From assembly GCF_027409185.1 (NCBI RefSeq), contig NC_084474.1:92135005-92199004 (forward strand): DNA of 64,000 nucleotides, given 5' to 3'. The DNA comes from Cynocephalus volans. Its lineage: Eukaryota; Chordata; Mammalia; Dermoptera; Cynocephalidae. Every line of letters starts with the position of its first letter. Position 1 is the first letter of the stretch. The translations under genes and the position numbers were made by a program. The notes beneath the pieces were generated by a model. The model was not told the origin of the DNA, made no database searches, and was given only the letters and a program-made list of their open reading frames with translations. Shown here in pieces: positions 13,095-25,892 of this stretch.

Positions 13095-13460
13095 GAAATG
13101 TGACTAGATGACATTTCCTGGACTCCTTTGCTGTTAGATAGGATCATGTGACTGAGTGCTGGCCAGTGGAATGTGGACAGCAAGATACACACCACTTCCA
13201 GGCCCATCCAGTGAAAAATGTCCCGGGTACGCCTGCAGGCTTTCCTTCCCCACCAGCTAGCTGAGCAGAGAGGGCACCGAGGACCCACAGGATGACAGAG
13301 CCACAAGATGGAAGGAGCCTGGGACCCTGAATGATCGTGTGGAATGGAGCATCAACTCCTACCTGCATTAATGTGAAAGCAAAGCAAATTTGTATACATT
13401 AAGCCACTGAGAAGTGGGGGCTGTTTGTTATGGCAGCTAGCCTATGCTGACTCATACATA
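13095..13460 (+). mobile_element. Old MaLR/ERVL-type LTR, subfamily unclear
   Basis: 'ggatcatgtgactgagtgct', 'ggccagtggaatgtggacag', 'agatggaaggagcctgggac', 'ttaagccactgagaagtggg' and 'gttatggcagctagcctatg' follow the plan of an old LTR with its AATAAA-like and TTAAGCCAC region near the end. I could not fix the family name. Confidence 0.6.
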
Positions 13461-13769
13461 TCCTGTATTCTTCTCCCCAAAACGCAAATATCCAGTGGTG
13501 GCTCCCTCCTCGAGCTCCCCTCCTAGCCTTTGGCCTCTGTGCCATCATAAGCTAGGAATTTGTCTGTCTCCTGCTCTGACCTGTGAGCTCTTTGAGGACA
13601 GAGGTACAACCTGGGTCTTACTCATTTGTTTCCCCAGCTGGGACTGGTACAGTGCAGACACACATAAATTCTTCCTAATGAATACATCAGAACTTCTCAG
13701 AATAGGGTTACCTGGAAAATCAGAAGTTTGTCCTCAAAGGGCCTTCCAGACTTAGCCTGCACCTGATTC

Positions 13770-13935
13770 TCCAAGAGTGAGCACTCACTGTGCATTAGCT
13801 ACGGGCCAGGCACTGTTCTAAGCTCTTCTGGCTTATGCATTCACTTTAACCTGCACAGAATGGAGGCAGAAGGAGGTAAATCATTTGTCCACAGCCTCGT
13901 GGCTGCAGGTAAAGACAGAATGGAAACCCAGGCCG
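13770..13935 (-). repeat. L2/MIR fragment
   Basis: 'gggccaggcactgttctaag' followed by a decayed reverse MIR segment ending 'gaatggaaacccaggccgg'. Confidence 0.6.
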
Positions 13936-14065
13936 GCCTGTTGGCTCTAGAGGGCACGTACCTCCCTCAGCGGCAGCCCTGCATTGTCTTCTGTGTCTGT
14001 CACTCCTCTCACCCCCACCTCTGAAGAAGGTTATCCAAGCAGGTCCTGCACAATTTGGCCAGTGG

Positions 14066-14590
14066 TGGTCCATTTTTTGTCACTCATAACAGAATACCTG
14101 AAACTGGGTAATGCGTAAGAAAATGAAATTTATGTCTTACAGTTTGAAGGCTGGGAAGTCCAAGGTCCAGCAGGCACATCTGGTAGGGCCTTCTGCTTGG
14201 TGGAGACTCTACAGAGTCCCCCTGTGGTGATGCAGGCAATCACACGGCGAGAACAGCAAGGGCACTTTCCCGTGCTCTGCTTATAAAGCCACCAGTCCAC
14301 ATCAATGATAACCCCTTCAACCACTCACCCATTAATGGACAGATCCATTCATGAGTGCAGGGCCTCACAATCACCTCCCAACAGCCCCACCTTTCCACAC
14401 TGCCGTCTTGGAAATCAATCTTCCATGTGAGCTTTGGAGGGGACATTCAACCCTATCATTCTGCCCTTGGCCCCCCAAAGTTCATGTCCTTCTCAGATAC
14501 AAATACATTCAATCCACCCCCAGAGCCCCAAAGTCGTAATGTGTTCCAGTGCCACCTCAAAAGTCCCCAGAGCCACCCCCTGCCCCACTC
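14066..14590 (-). mobile_element. MaLR (MST/THE1 class) 3' LTR plus internal stub
   Basis: On the plus strand 'aacagaatacctgaaactgg', 'gtttgaaggctgggaagtcc' and 'ggaggggacattcaacccta' are the reverse of a MaLR LTR (to about 14458). The adjoining 'ctgcccttggccccccaaag' to 'gtaatgtgttccag' resembles MaLR internal sequence. This makes it a 3' LTR with a remnant of the body. Confidence 0.7.
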
Positions 14591-14697
14591 AGCTGAGTGA
14601 AGACTCCAGGAACACAGGGTAAGAGAACCACAGTGGGTACGAGAGCTGCCCCCTCCAGCTGACCAGATGGTAGGCACCTGAGAGAGGGACGGGGGCC

Positions 14698-14741
14698 CTC
14701 AAGACTGGGTCTACATGCCCAGGAACCCACCCAGTCTTGAG
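14698..14741 (+). repeat. Perfect 13-bp inverted repeat (hairpin)
   Basis: CTCAAGACTGGGT (14698-14710) and ACCCAGTCTTGAG (14729-14741) are exact reverse complements with an 18-nt loop. They lie just past a MaLR remnant. Confidence 0.9.
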
Positions 14742-15305
14742 AACAAGTACCTCGTTGTGGGGGGTTGGAGACTAACGGGAGACCTGCAGGGATATGTCCT
14801 CCCACACAGAGCACCTCACAGACACTGCTGTCCCTTGAGAAGCGGGTACACATGACATTAGTGTCTCTGCCCACTGTAAAACTCTGAAATTCTCTGTACC
14901 AGCCAGGGAACAGCCAGTCCCTTCACTGCCACTCTGCACCCCCCATTACCCCATCCCTTGCACCGACCAACTAAAGGCTGATGCCAGGCACAGCAGGTGG
15001 CAGAACACCTGGGCCCATGCTGGATGACAAGTGCTCTCACTATGACCTGGAGGTGCACAGGCCCCATGCCACAGATGAAGAAACTGAGGCCAAGAGAGAG
15101 TCACACCTGGGAGAAGGGACAGTGCTGGGCTTCTGAGCTGGCCCGTCTAACCCCAGGGTCTGTGGCTCTCTCCACACACTTGTCTCATGGGCTAGTCTGA
15201 CCTCAAATGCCACGAAGTATTCATCACCCGGCTTGCCTGGGCTGCTGGCTTGTTTAAATCCCAAGAGGCAGCTCAGGGCCAAGAGAGAACATTATTCTTC
15301 TAAAT

Positions 15306-15348
15306 GCCAAGCATTTGGCTAAGGGTGAAAAAGTGTCGGTCACCCTTA
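15306..15348 (+). repeat. Two adjacent short inverted repeats
   Basis: GCCAA/TTGGC (15306-15319) and TAAGGGTGA/TCACCCTTA (15320-15348) are exact short stems side by side. They may be chance. Confidence 0.6.
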
Positions 15349-16919
15349 CAAGGAGGAAAAAAATAAACCAGATGCTCCATAAGTCCCCATGGCCACAGAG
15401 TGCTACCTCGCACCACAGCCCGGCCTGGGGCCGCTCAGCTGTGGCCGGCCAGCTTCCTCCACCTGCTGCTGCTGGTGGTGACGCCTGCTTGGGCCTGGAG
15501 ATGAAGGACTCAAGAGTTTCACGTTCTCCTGCAGATTTCTTAGGGTCACCAGAACTCCTCAGAAGCCTCTGGAATCAAGGTTCTACCCAAAGCGCAGGCT
15601 CCTCTCTCTCCAGGGTGTCGTGGAAAGGCCTTTCCTGGTGTATGCCTTGCAGGCAGCTCCTCTATTAGATTCAGGATCAGAACCCAACTCCCCTCTGTGG
15701 CTGACAGCCCTGAGGTCACTATCTCTCTGGGCCCACTGCCCTGTGCCCACCCATGGCTCTCAGGAAGCCCCCTCCAGGTCAGGTCATAGTGCATCTGGGT
15801 CTTGGTTGGCAGCCAGTGTGGGCCCTCTCTGCTCTCACCCTGAACTCCAAGGCGTTGGCTGGTCTTCACACGTCCTGAATGTTCTCCCAGTGGCTCCAAT
15901 GGCCCCTGGGCCATCCCTAGAGAAGGTCCCCAAGGCAGCTGCATGGAGTTGATATAAACTCTACAACCCGTTCTCACATCCACAAACACCATCCCTGTTG
16001 GGGGTCAGAGGACCGTGGACACGGGTGGGCTGGGTTGGCCTCCAGGCCTTCAAGGCCAGGGCTGAAGTTCATCACTGGGCTTTTGTTGGCACATTGGCTC
16101 TGGCTCCCAGGCCAGGGTCCCTGCTATACAGACACCACAGCAATAAATGGCCCCTCTCCCCAGGCTTCAAATGGGCAAGAGAAATGCAACTTTCATCCAC
16201 AGGACACAGCTGAACCCAGCTGTTACACACGCACAGTGCAAGACCAGCTGCCACCACAGAAGCCTGGGTCCACACTGGCTGGAAAAATACCCAGGATGCA
16301 TTTGCAGGTTGGGTTTAGGGGCTTTTTGTTTGTTTTATTTTTTTTTTTAAGCCTATTTCAAGATAATAAGTATTAGAGTCAGGCACCACACATGGGCTGT
16401 CCACTCAATACCTTTCTCTTTCCTTCCTCACTAAGAGAACCCCCGTTTTATTTGGAACAGCAATGGGCCCAGCTAAATAAACCAGGCATGGCCACGTGGC
16501 CCAGACCTGGCCAATGACAGCCAGGGAATGTAATGCAGGTAGGTTCTGGAGATGCCAGCATCCCTGATGCACAGGTGCAGGCCCAGCTGGCACCTGCATC
16601 TGCCCTTCCCTCCTCCCCACCTAGAAGGCAGGATGAGGAGAAGCAGGTAACAACCCCTCGCTGAGGACAGGGGCACAGGAGGTGGCGAGGGCCAGGTCCT
16701 TGCTAATTCCCCCAAGGAGCCATCTAGCCTGGGCCTGCTGCCAGGCCCAAATTGGGGAAGCCACTGTGGTCAGATTTTTCTTACAAGAATTCACCACAAT
16801 CCTCAGTGATACAGGTAGGGATTGTTTTCAACCTAGGGCCTCAGGGTGTGCATGTTCTTGGATAAAACTGAGGAAGGGCACAGAGGAACCAGCCAAGGTC
16901 AGCAAAAGCATGGCATGTG

Positions 16920-17060
16920 CTGGTGTTTTCTCAATCCTCACACCAGGAGTCCCATTTAATGGAGGAGAAAACCGCTCAGAGAGGTTAATGAGCTCACCCA
17001 AGGTCACACAGCCTGTGAGTGAGAGGGTCAGGTCAGGATTCAAACCCAGGTCTTTTCAAA
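16920..17060 (-). repeat. MIR fragment
   Basis: 'cagagaggttaatgagctca', 'ccaaggtcacacagcctgtg' and 'ggattcaaacccaggtc' are a well-preserved reverse MIR. Confidence 0.75.
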
Positions 17061-17809
17061 GAAGCCCAGGTTCCTCCTTCACAGAAGGTGACACTGAAGC
17101 CAGAGAGGGAAAGCAGCTACATGGCTAGGGAAAGCAGGGCTCCAGCAAATTCACCCAGCAATCAGCAAGCACGGCCTGAGGAGATGCGGTAAGGAGCAAG
17201 TCAGGATGAAGGCTGCAGCCCCCACTTCCTCTCTGGCCCTGCAGCCCACCCTCCACCTGCAGACAGGAGTGTCTTTCCTAAATGCACCTTGCGCCCGTCA
17301 CAGCTGTGTTACTCAGCGGAGTGGCGGAGAGCCCCGGAGAGGCAGCCCTGGCTGTGTGCCAGGCATGGGCCCTCCGGAGGTAGGTGGTCTGGGGGCCACG
17401 GCTCCCACCCCACTGGCTCTCTTCTCCTGCACCTGGTCCCACCCTACGCCTGCAGGGACTTGGGAGTTGTGCCCAAGGCCAGCAGGAGCTGGCAGCTTCC
17501 CTTCCGGCTGGCAATGCCTCTGCCCAGAACAAGCCAAGTGCAGGCTACGGGCTCGGCCTTGGCCCACAGCGGCAGGAGCATAGGGACCAGGGCCTGGGTC
17601 CTCCGGGGGTGGCAGAGATGGCAGGCAAGTCCCCAGCTTCAGGAAGGAGCCTTCACCTGGCCACAAAGGTGTGGTCTCCTGCCACCCAACCTGATCTCCC
17701 ACTTCACTTTCCCCCAGGAACCAAAGCCAGAGCCGTTGTCCTGGGCCTACAGGTGGCATCTCCTGGGGCCAGGTGTGTCCTGCACCCCTCCCAAAGGGCT
17801 GTGGTCATG

Positions 17810-17843
17810 GACAGCACCAAGGGCCAGACAGCACCAAGGGCCA
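17810..17843 (+). repeat. Exact 17-bp tandem duplication
   Basis: GACAGCACCAAGGGCCA occurs twice without a gap. Confidence 0.92.
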
Positions 17844-18184
17844 CCACCGGGACAGTTCTGGGCTGGAGGACGGGCAGGAGGAAAGATCCCTTCCCCATGG
17901 AAGAGATCAGGGGAGGAAGCCACCCTGCCCTTCTAGGACTTCAGGAGCTCAGATCTGCCGCTCTCCTTGCCCACTGCCACACCCTGCACAAAGCCTTCAC
18001 CTGCACTCCCCTGGATGAAGGGAGAATGCCTGCAGCCCCCCACCCTCCCACTTCCCCTCTGGCCCTGCAGCCCACAGGTCACCTGCCACCCACTGGTCAC
18101 CTGCCGCCAGAGCAGTCCTTCTCAAATGTGCTTTGTGTCACGTGGCAGCTGCTATTATTTAGCCGAGAGCATGCATCTGCAGGT

Positions 18185-18600
18185 TAGGTGAGCGCCCACT
18201 CTGCACCAGGCACCTCACCTGTGTTCTGTCTTACTTCACACATGGCCCTCTGAGGTTAGTGTTCTCATGATCCCCACTTGCCAGGTGAGGAAACTAGGAC
18301 ACAGAGAGGGCAAGTAACTTTTCTGGGGCCACCCCTCTTAAATGGCCAAGCCAGGATGTAAACCCAGTTGGTCTAATTCTCTAATTCCAGAGCTATGCCA
18401 CCGCCCTCCGATTCCAAGTTCATGGTGTTAAATCCAAATTGCTTGTCACAGCCTCCAAGGCCCCGCCCATCTGGCCCGGGCTCTCTCTCGGCCTCATCTC
18501 CAGCCTTCTTTCAGCTCCTCTCCTCCCACAGCTTACAGCGTTAGATTTGTAACTGTCTCTCCCAGCACACACGTGGCCTTGACATCTGTTTTATTTGCCT
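18185..18600. repeat. MIR (-) followed by L2 (+)
   Basis: 'caggtgaggaaactaggaca' marks a reverse MIR (about 18185-18400). 'ttaaatccaaattgcttgtc' and 'cctccaaggccccgcccatc' mark a plus L2 segment (about 18420-18560). Confidence 0.6.
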
Positions 18601-20869
18601 CTGAGCTGGGACAAGGGCCACTGGCTTTAGGAAGCTCCCCCCCCCGCCCCGCCCCAAGCCGAGGGGCTGCAGACAGCACAGCAGTGGGCAGAGAGCTGGC
18701 CGCTCCCTCTGCCACAAGGAATGAGCGTCCCTGAGGCCACAGGGGTCAGCTTCCCTGGTGAGGCTGGCAGTGGGTCAATCCCACATTGTGGTGTGAGGTG
18801 CTGGGCAACCTAGAGTGGACGCCTGGCTCCAGCACCCTGCTTGTAAGAGAAGATGTCAGACCATGGACTCTGCTATTTAACTAACTGGCACCTCACACGG
18901 CCCAGACAGCCTGAGAAACTCTCAGAGGTCAGAAAAGGGAGCCATCTGGAAAGGTGGCCCAACCCCAGGTGGAAGACAAGGGCTCTCTTCCTGTGGCCCA
19001 CCCATATGGAAGTTTCTAGCAGCACCATGGGAACCAGGCCAGGCCCTGCAGGTACCGTGGGATTTGGAGGAAAAACTGCAAGGTCAGCAGGAACCTTGGC
19101 TGAGGAGGCAGGATGGGGGTGCGAGGAGAACTCCGGCTCCCCAGGAAGCAGGACTGGCCTCCCAATCGGACCACCCACCTCTTCTTGCAAACACCTGCCT
19201 TTCGGATTCGTGGGCTGCTGTTTTTCAAGGATTTGCTTTTCTGAAAGACCTAGAGAATATTCTAGAACAGTTAAATATAGCTCTCGTGAAAGCTGTCCCA
19301 TTTACATGCCTGTGTTCATTCAACAAACATTCTCCGAGGGCCTGCTTAGTGCCAGACATGGGCAGCTGCCCGCCTCAGCCACTGTGAGGTCAAGAAGATG
19401 GACCCTGCTGAAAGGTGCATGGGGCAGGGATAAAGACCAGCTTGAGTAGAGCTGAGCATGACACAGGGTGACAGTTGCTGAGCTGGCAGGAGACCTGGAG
19501 CTGCAGGGATGCACGAGAGGTACCTAACCAGCCAAAGAAGGCTGCACAGCAGAGGGGTCTTCAGTGGCCAGGGACACCCCACCCCAGCCTGTGACCCAGT
19601 CTGCATGGGGCAGGGTTAGAGTGAGGGACAGGGCTGAGTGGCGGGCAAGAGCTGGGACGTCAAGGGCCATGGTAAGCAGTGCATGGAGGCCACAGGCAAC
19701 TGAGAGCCATCAACAGCTTCTGAGCAGGTGAGTGACTGGACCCGCTCTGATGGCCTGTGGCCAGCTTGACGCAAATCAGCACAGGCCTTGAGCCATCTCA
19801 GAAACGCATGCAATTGGGAGAAGGCCGAGTGGGTAACATTGTCTTAGTGAAATGTTGCATAATGCCCGGTGGCCCCCCGCCAGCCCTTTAAAAACAAATG
19901 CTTAGGTCATCCCCAGAGGAAGCCAGAAATTAGAGAGGGCTCCTCCGTGTGCCCAGAATGGATCTAGGCTCAGCTGGAAAACAAAACCCAAAGGAAAAAA
20001 CCCAGAGCATTTCCAATGGCTGAGTCTCCTGGGTATAGGGGGAGGGAGGGCTTCAGCCAGGGACAGCAGGTGCCAAGGAAGGGGGCACCTGCACGTCCCT
20101 TCTAAAGTACAAAGAGGGCAAGATACCAGTTGGTGACAAATGCCCACCTGGTAGGAAAGAGAAAGTAAAGACTAACAGTAGCCCTTAACACCCCACCTTG
20201 TAAGGAGATTGCTGAGCCCAAAATAAAATGCTTAAGGGGGTGAGAGCAATGTCCCAGCAGCCTTAAATTTGTGTCCTGTCCCCTGCCAGATGGGGTGAAG
20301 AGCAGGTATCTGGAAGGCAGGTGGAGAAGAACACAGCCGGAGAAAGGATAGCCTGGCCCTGCCAGTGGCTTCCAGCTGCTCGCCCCTCTCCCCTCTCTCT
20401 TCTCACTCAGGGTGCCCCCTGCCAACAGCCTCCCCATTTCAGCTCCATCTTCTTTTCTGATTCTTTTACAGGGGACTCTTGGGACGTCCTGAGATGCCTA
20501 ATAAAGCAACTAGTGGCCCCTGTCTTCAGCAACCTCTAGACTTCAGAGCCAATCTTGTCCATAGGCTCATTTCATACACGGGGCGAGACTATAGCTCAGA
20601 CAGGGAAGACAGATCTGCCCAACACGTTAGAGTTGACCATGTGTTACTAAGCCATGCCCAGGACATGTGTCAGCTGACCACACTGAGGGCTCAGAGGGCC
20701 ATCCCTGTCATAGGAGGTGTGCCAGCAGAGTCTGCAGGGCCACTAAACAGGCCACCAGGAGGCCCCTTCCTCCCCAGGAGTCCAGACTCCATGTCCCCTA
20801 AGTCTCAAGGCAGTTGTGAGATGGGCGTGCAGCCCTGGCCCCTTCTCCCAGTTGTCTTCCAGTGACTGA

Positions 20870-21030
20870 TTTAAGTGTGGCCATTTGGCCCATTCCCACT
20901 CAATGAGGTAGAGGTAGAAGTTGCTGGGTGGGGCTTCCAGGAAAGTGTATTAAAAGGACAATCTCAGCTGTCATAACCCTTCTGACCTCTGCCTCCTCCT
21001 TCTTCCTGCCTGGAACAGAGATGTGATAAA
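20870..21030 (+). mobile_element. LTR-like or MER-type fragment
   Basis: 'gttgctgggtggggcttcc' followed by 'gtattaaaaggacaatctc' and a C/T-rich stretch looks like an old LTR fragment. The family is not identified and the ends are uncertain. Confidence 0.35.
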
Positions 21031-21639
21031 CACTATTATAAATTCCAACACACTAAGGAACACAAAGCAGAAAAATCAAAGTAGCCCAGGCCCCAGATGG
21101 ACAGCATGCCCCAGAGACCAGTACCATCACTTACCAGACATTCCACCCAGACATTCTCTGGGAACTCCAAGGCCTCTGGTTGCTTCCAAGTCAGCCACAA
21201 TTTCAGCACGATCCTCGACATTCCTCACACCAACTCAACATTACTCAGTGAGCCCTCCATGAAGGCACAAGAGCACATTCTCCTGTGCAATTTAGTGCCA
21301 AACATTTCTGATGATAGCAGCTATAACATTTGACATGTTTCTTTTAGTCTTTTCTCCTAGGACACTCCAAGTAAATTTGAACATCTACCACAGCCATTAT
21401 GGAGGTTAGTATACATGAATCACACACCCCTCAGATTTTTGGACTGGCTTTATGCTTTTTTTATGCCTTTTGTTACAAGCCATGTCAAAAGCTCTCTGGA
21501 AGAAAGAGGATGAAAATCAGTTAAAAACATGAACATATATTTAACAAATGTTAATAAAATAAAGCAGGCACAGCAATAATGTTAGGGTAAAAAGAGAATT
21601 TAAGGCAAAAATCATCAAACATTTTTTAAAAAGCTTGTT

Positions 21640-22890
21640 TTATATAGGCAAGCTTAACCCACCAAGAAGAAATAACAAACATGAACCTTTGTGCATCTAA
21701 CCACATAGCTTCAAAATACATAAAGCTAAAATTATCAAAAATACAGGATAAACTGATAAGCCACAGTGATAAAGCCCTGAAAGAGACACTAATGGATCTC
21801 TCTGAGAAATTAAGTAGGCAATCATAATAATAATAAGAAGAAGAAGAATGGATTATACAGCAAGGGGCATGAGATGAAATGCCTATGAAGCCAGGCCACT
21901 AAAGTAAATGAATGAGGTGACCTGATTCAATGATGCTGGGGACTGTGGTGACCCAGACAAAGCACATGCTTCACTTAAGGTGTAAAAGTTAACAAAATAA
22001 TGACCACTGAAAACACTACATGTGCTAAACCCAACATGTGTATGGGCTAATTGAGCCAGTAATCACTAGTTTTGAACACTTGAAAATGATTTGAGTAACA
22101 TAAACATCTTTGATCTAACAGATTTGTGTAGAACTTTATACACAACAAACAGATAAATGTTCTTTTCTAACATTTGTGGAACTCTGGAAAAAGTAATCAT
22201 TGAGCTACAAAAAAAGCCCAATAAATTTTAAAATATAGAGATTATCCATTAGAAATGTGACTGCAGATAGTGAACACCCAATACGTGCTAGATATTTTAA
22301 ATACTTGGAATGCAATAACTAACTTAATCTTCTCAGGAAACTTGAGGACTGCTGCTGCTATTGCTATTGTCATCATCCCCATTTTATACATGGCAAAAGC
22401 CAAGGGCACAGACATTAAATTACATGCCCAATGTCACATAATTAGTACATGGACAAGATAGGATAATACCCAGGCAGTCTGGCTCCAAAGGTCATGCTCC
22501 TACCTAATCACTGTGCTAACAAAATTGCATATGTGTGCACATATGCGTATGTGTGTAACTTTAAAACACACACACTTCAAATAACTCTTGGATTAAAGAA
22601 AAAATAAACTCACTTGCAAATTATTTACAAATAAATGATATTGAGAAACCAATAGGATGCAGCCAAAGTGGTACAGAGAGGAAAACATATAGCTTATAGT
22701 ACATTTATTTTAAAAAGGCAGGGGGGAAGCCTAGCAGCTGTCAGTGCACAAAGCTAGAAAAACTAAGTAAATCTAAAGAATGTAAAATAAGTAGTTAATA
22801 AATATCAAAGCCAAAATCAATAAGATAACCTACTATATTAAAACCATGAGCTGGTTCTTTTCAAAAACTCAGTAAATGCTGGCAACTAAT
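21640..22890 (+). mobile_element. L1 ORF2 fragment, broken (endonuclease region onward)
   Basis: Diverged ORF2 landmarks appear in order: 'gcttcaaaatacataaagc', 'acagataaatgttcttttc', 'ataactcttggattaaag', 'atgcagccaaagtggtacag', 'catgagctggttctttt'. The copy is split by an (AAT)n/(AAG)n patch near 21820-21850 and by an L2/MIR-like insertion at about 22250-22520. Many stops and indels make it non-functional. Confidence 0.75.
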
Positions 22891-23108
22891 TCCAAATGTT
22901 TTCAAACAATGTAAGTGCCAAAGAAAGCAGATGTTCAGGCCAGAGTCTGTGAGACAGCCAACTGTCTCATTCTCTTCTATGCAGTGATCTGCTGCCAGCT
23001 GTCACCTCCTGGAAGCTGGGCTGAGGGGCTGCTCCATGACAGGAGACTTCTACTCTGTTTTGTCTGATTTTTCTTAAGGTTTTACTATGCAAATTTTTAA
23101 ATATATAC

Positions 23109-23518
23109 TGCTGTGAATTGAATGTCCCAAAAGTCATTGGAATCTTAATCTCCATTGTAACAGTGTTAAGAGGGTAGTTACCCCTCTTAAGGTAATTGAA
23201 AGGTGGTGCCTTTAACAGATGATTAGATTGTGAGGATTGTACCCTCATGAAAGGATTAATCCATTGATGGTTTAATGGGTGGTCATGGGTGTGGTTCTGA
23301 TGGCTTCATAACGAGAGCAAGTGAGCAGGTCAGCTCTCTCCAGCTCAGGCCATTTTCCATGTGACACCCTGTGTCTCTGGAGAAGAAGGCCCTCACCAAA
23401 TGTGTTTCCTGGACCTTGGACTTCCAAGCCTCCAAACTGTAAGAAATAAATTCTATTTCTTTATAAATTACCCAGTTTTAGGTATTGTGTTATAAGCAAC
23501 AGAAAACGAGCTAATACA
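23109..23518 (+). mobile_element. MaLR LTR with 5-bp target duplication
   Basis: It begins TGCTGTGAATTGAATGTCCC, has 'ccctcatgaaaggattaat', 'gtaagaaataaattctattt' and ends 'gagctaataca'. An exact TATAC duplication flanks it (23104-23108 and 23519-23523), as expected for ERVL/MaLR integration. Confidence 0.82.
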
Positions 23519-23835
23519 TATACTAAGGTAGAGAAAAAAAGCATAATTAACCCCCAGACATGAAGAACTAAGCAACAGGCACGAACAACTCATGCCCAAT
23601 ATTATTTCATCTAAGCCCCCACCCATCTCCCTTGCATTTCAGATTATTTTAAAGCAAATCCCAGGCATTTTATCTAAAACTGCTTCAGTATTTCTTAAGG
23701 ATGAGGACTCATTTATTATATGTAGCCATAATAAAATACACCAAAAACTTAACATTGATGTGTGTGTATGAGTGTGTATGTGTATTTAAATTACAGAAGT
23801 ACATATCACCTGTTAAAAAATCCAATTAAGAAAAA

Positions 23836-24540
23836 TATTTGATTAGGATGGCTAATATCCAAAAGACTGAGAATAATAAATGCTGACGAGGATGCAGAGA
23901 AAAGGGAACCCTCCTACACTGTTGGTGGAACTGCAAAATGGTGCAGCCTTTATGGAAAATGGTATGGAGGTTCCTCAAACAATTGCAGATAGATCTACCA
24001 TATGATCCAGCTATACCACTGCTGGGAATATACCCAAAGGAATGGAAATCATCAAGTTGTAGATATACCTGTTCTCCAGTGTTCATTGCAGCACTCTTTG
24101 CAATAGCTAAGAGCTGGAACCAGCCCAAATGTCCATCATCAGATGAGTGGATATGGAAAATGTGGTATATCTACACAATGGAATATTACTCTGCTATAAA
24201 AAAGAAGGAAATACTGCCATTTGCAAAGACATGGATGGACCTAGAGAAAATTATATTAAGGGAAATAAGCCAGGCACAGAAAGTGAAATACTGCATGTTC
24301 TCACTTATATGTGGGAGCTAATAAAAATAAATAAATAAATATACAAACAAATAAATAGGGAGAGAAAAAACAAAAAAGACACAACGATCACAATAATTCC
24401 TTGAACTTGTTAAGATAAGTGAACAGATATGATGACGGGGGGGGGAAGGAGGAACTGGTAAAGGAACACAAAAATCAACTACATTGTATATTGATAAATT
24501 TTTTTTAAATTTTTTAATTATAAAAAAGAGAAAAAAGAAA
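23836..24540 (+). mobile_element. L1 3' end (ORF2 C-terminus and 3' UTR)
   Basis: It includes a partly open 127-codon frame matching the L1 ORF2 C-terminal region (motifs such as [14 protein letters not shown] and [16 protein letters not shown]), ending at 'cacttatatgtgggagct'. An (AAAT)n patch, a poly-G stretch at about 24437-24446 and AT-rich DNA follow. It is truncated at the 5' side and non-functional. Confidence 0.88.
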
Positions 24541-24939
24541 AATGTTTAAAAGCACATTAGACTTCATATACCTCAAAACATGCTGAAAGAGACAGGATAA
24601 CCCAGAGCTTACAAATAGGGACACTGAGAACAATGAAATGTTTGCCTGCTCATAGGAGGAGGAGTAGGGATTTGGGCCCAGGTCTCTCCCTGACCCACTC
24701 TGGGCTGGGTTCACTCTATCATAGCAGCCTTTCAACCCAACATATAGCCAGATTTTGAGGATAACACCCGTCGTAGGTGAACACATGTGGGCAACAATAT
24801 TTTCTTGGCCATAATGAGATAAACTCAGATTTATACATGTGATAAGACAGGAAACTCATGTTTGTTGAGTGACTTCCATGTGATAGGCCCTAGACTAGGT
24901 GCTTTCAGTTCCCTGATCCTCACAGCTGTCCTAGGAGGT

Positions 24940-25320
24940 TGCTATGAGCTGAATTGTGCTCCCCCACCCCAAATTCACATGTTGAAGCCTTCACCCCAAC
25001 TTCATGTGTTGCATTACCTCTGTATTTGGAAGTGATTAAGGTAAAATGAAGTCCTTAGTGTGGACCTACTCCAATCCGACTGGTGTCCTCATAAGAAGAG
25101 GAGATTAGGACACAGACATGTACAGAGGGACGGCCATGTGAGAACACAGGGAGAAGGTGGCCATCTACAAGCCAAAAAGGGAGAACTCAGAAGAAACCAA
25201 CCTGCCAACACCTTGATCTCAGACTCACAGCCTCCAGAGCTGTGAGATGATAAACTTCTATTGTTTAAGTCACGCTGTCTGTGGTTATTTGTTGTGGCAG
25301 CCCCAGCAAACTAATCTACA
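24940..25320 (+). mobile_element. MLT1-type MaLR LTR inside a MIR/L2 fragment
   Basis: TGCTATGAGCTGAATTGTGC, 'tggtgtcctcataagaagag', 'atgtgagaacacagggagaa', 'gtggccatctacaagccaaa' and 'ttgtggcagccccagcaaac' follow the MLT1 LTR layout. The flanks (about 24840-24939 and 25321-25400) look like one interrupted MIR/L2 fragment. Confidence 0.8.
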
Positions 25321-25499
25321 GGTAGATTGTGGACTATTTCACAAATGAGAAAAGAGCATATCATCTCAGTTGTGAAATGAGCAGAATTTGAACCCAATTA
25401 GAACCAAAGCAAGTCTCTCTCCACGGCCCCAGCAGGCAGTTACGGAGAGGGGGAGAGGCTTGACAAGATGTGCACCAGCTCTTGGGCAGACAGCAGGAG

Positions 25500-25885
25500 G
25501 AGCAGCTGTGCCTTGCTCTGGCCTCATCACTGTGGGCACGATGTATTTCCTGCCTTGTGACTTTGCCCTTGGTCATATGACTTGCTTTGGCCAATGGTGT
25601 GTGGGAGAGATGACAGCATCACAGCAGAGTCTTGGCATAAGAGGCCTCGCTAGCTTTCACTGCCTTCTTGTGCCTTTGGCATCATCAAGAGGAAAACACG
25701 CAATGGCGTGGAACAGGGCTGCCCCAGTCAGCCTGCAGACCAGCAACAAGCAAAAGCTGCCAGGCTGAGCCCATCTGGAGCAGTCAAGCCCAGCTGAGCC
25801 ACAGACTGTGAGCAATAATAAATGGTTGTTGTTTTAAACCTCTGTTTGTGGGTGATTTGTTACACGTCACTAGCTAACTGATACA
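25500..25885 (+). mobile_element. Old MaLR/ERVL-type LTR, subfamily unclear
   Basis: 'ggtcatatgacttgctttgg', 'ccaatggtgtgtgggagaga', 'gtgagcaataataaatggtt' and the end 'ctagctaactgatacag' match the general plan of an old LTR containing an AATAAA. It resembles the copy at 13095 in design but is diverged. Confidence 0.55.
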
Positions 25886-25892
25886 GAAGGCC

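Noticed and set aside
17214..18072. 25-bp similar direct repeats 'ctctggccctgcagcccac' about 820 bp apart, seen as a possible segmental duplication
   Set aside because: Similarity does not extend beyond the short block; common C/T-rich L2-like text explains it.
17384..18187. 267-codon plus-strand open frame
   Set aside because: It spans a tandem duplication and old repeat debris; no conserved motif, and overlapping frames are equally open.
23938..24321. 127-codon open frame resembling a reverse-transcriptase C-terminus
   Set aside because: It is an L1 ORF2 remnant, truncated at its 5' end, and not a host gene.
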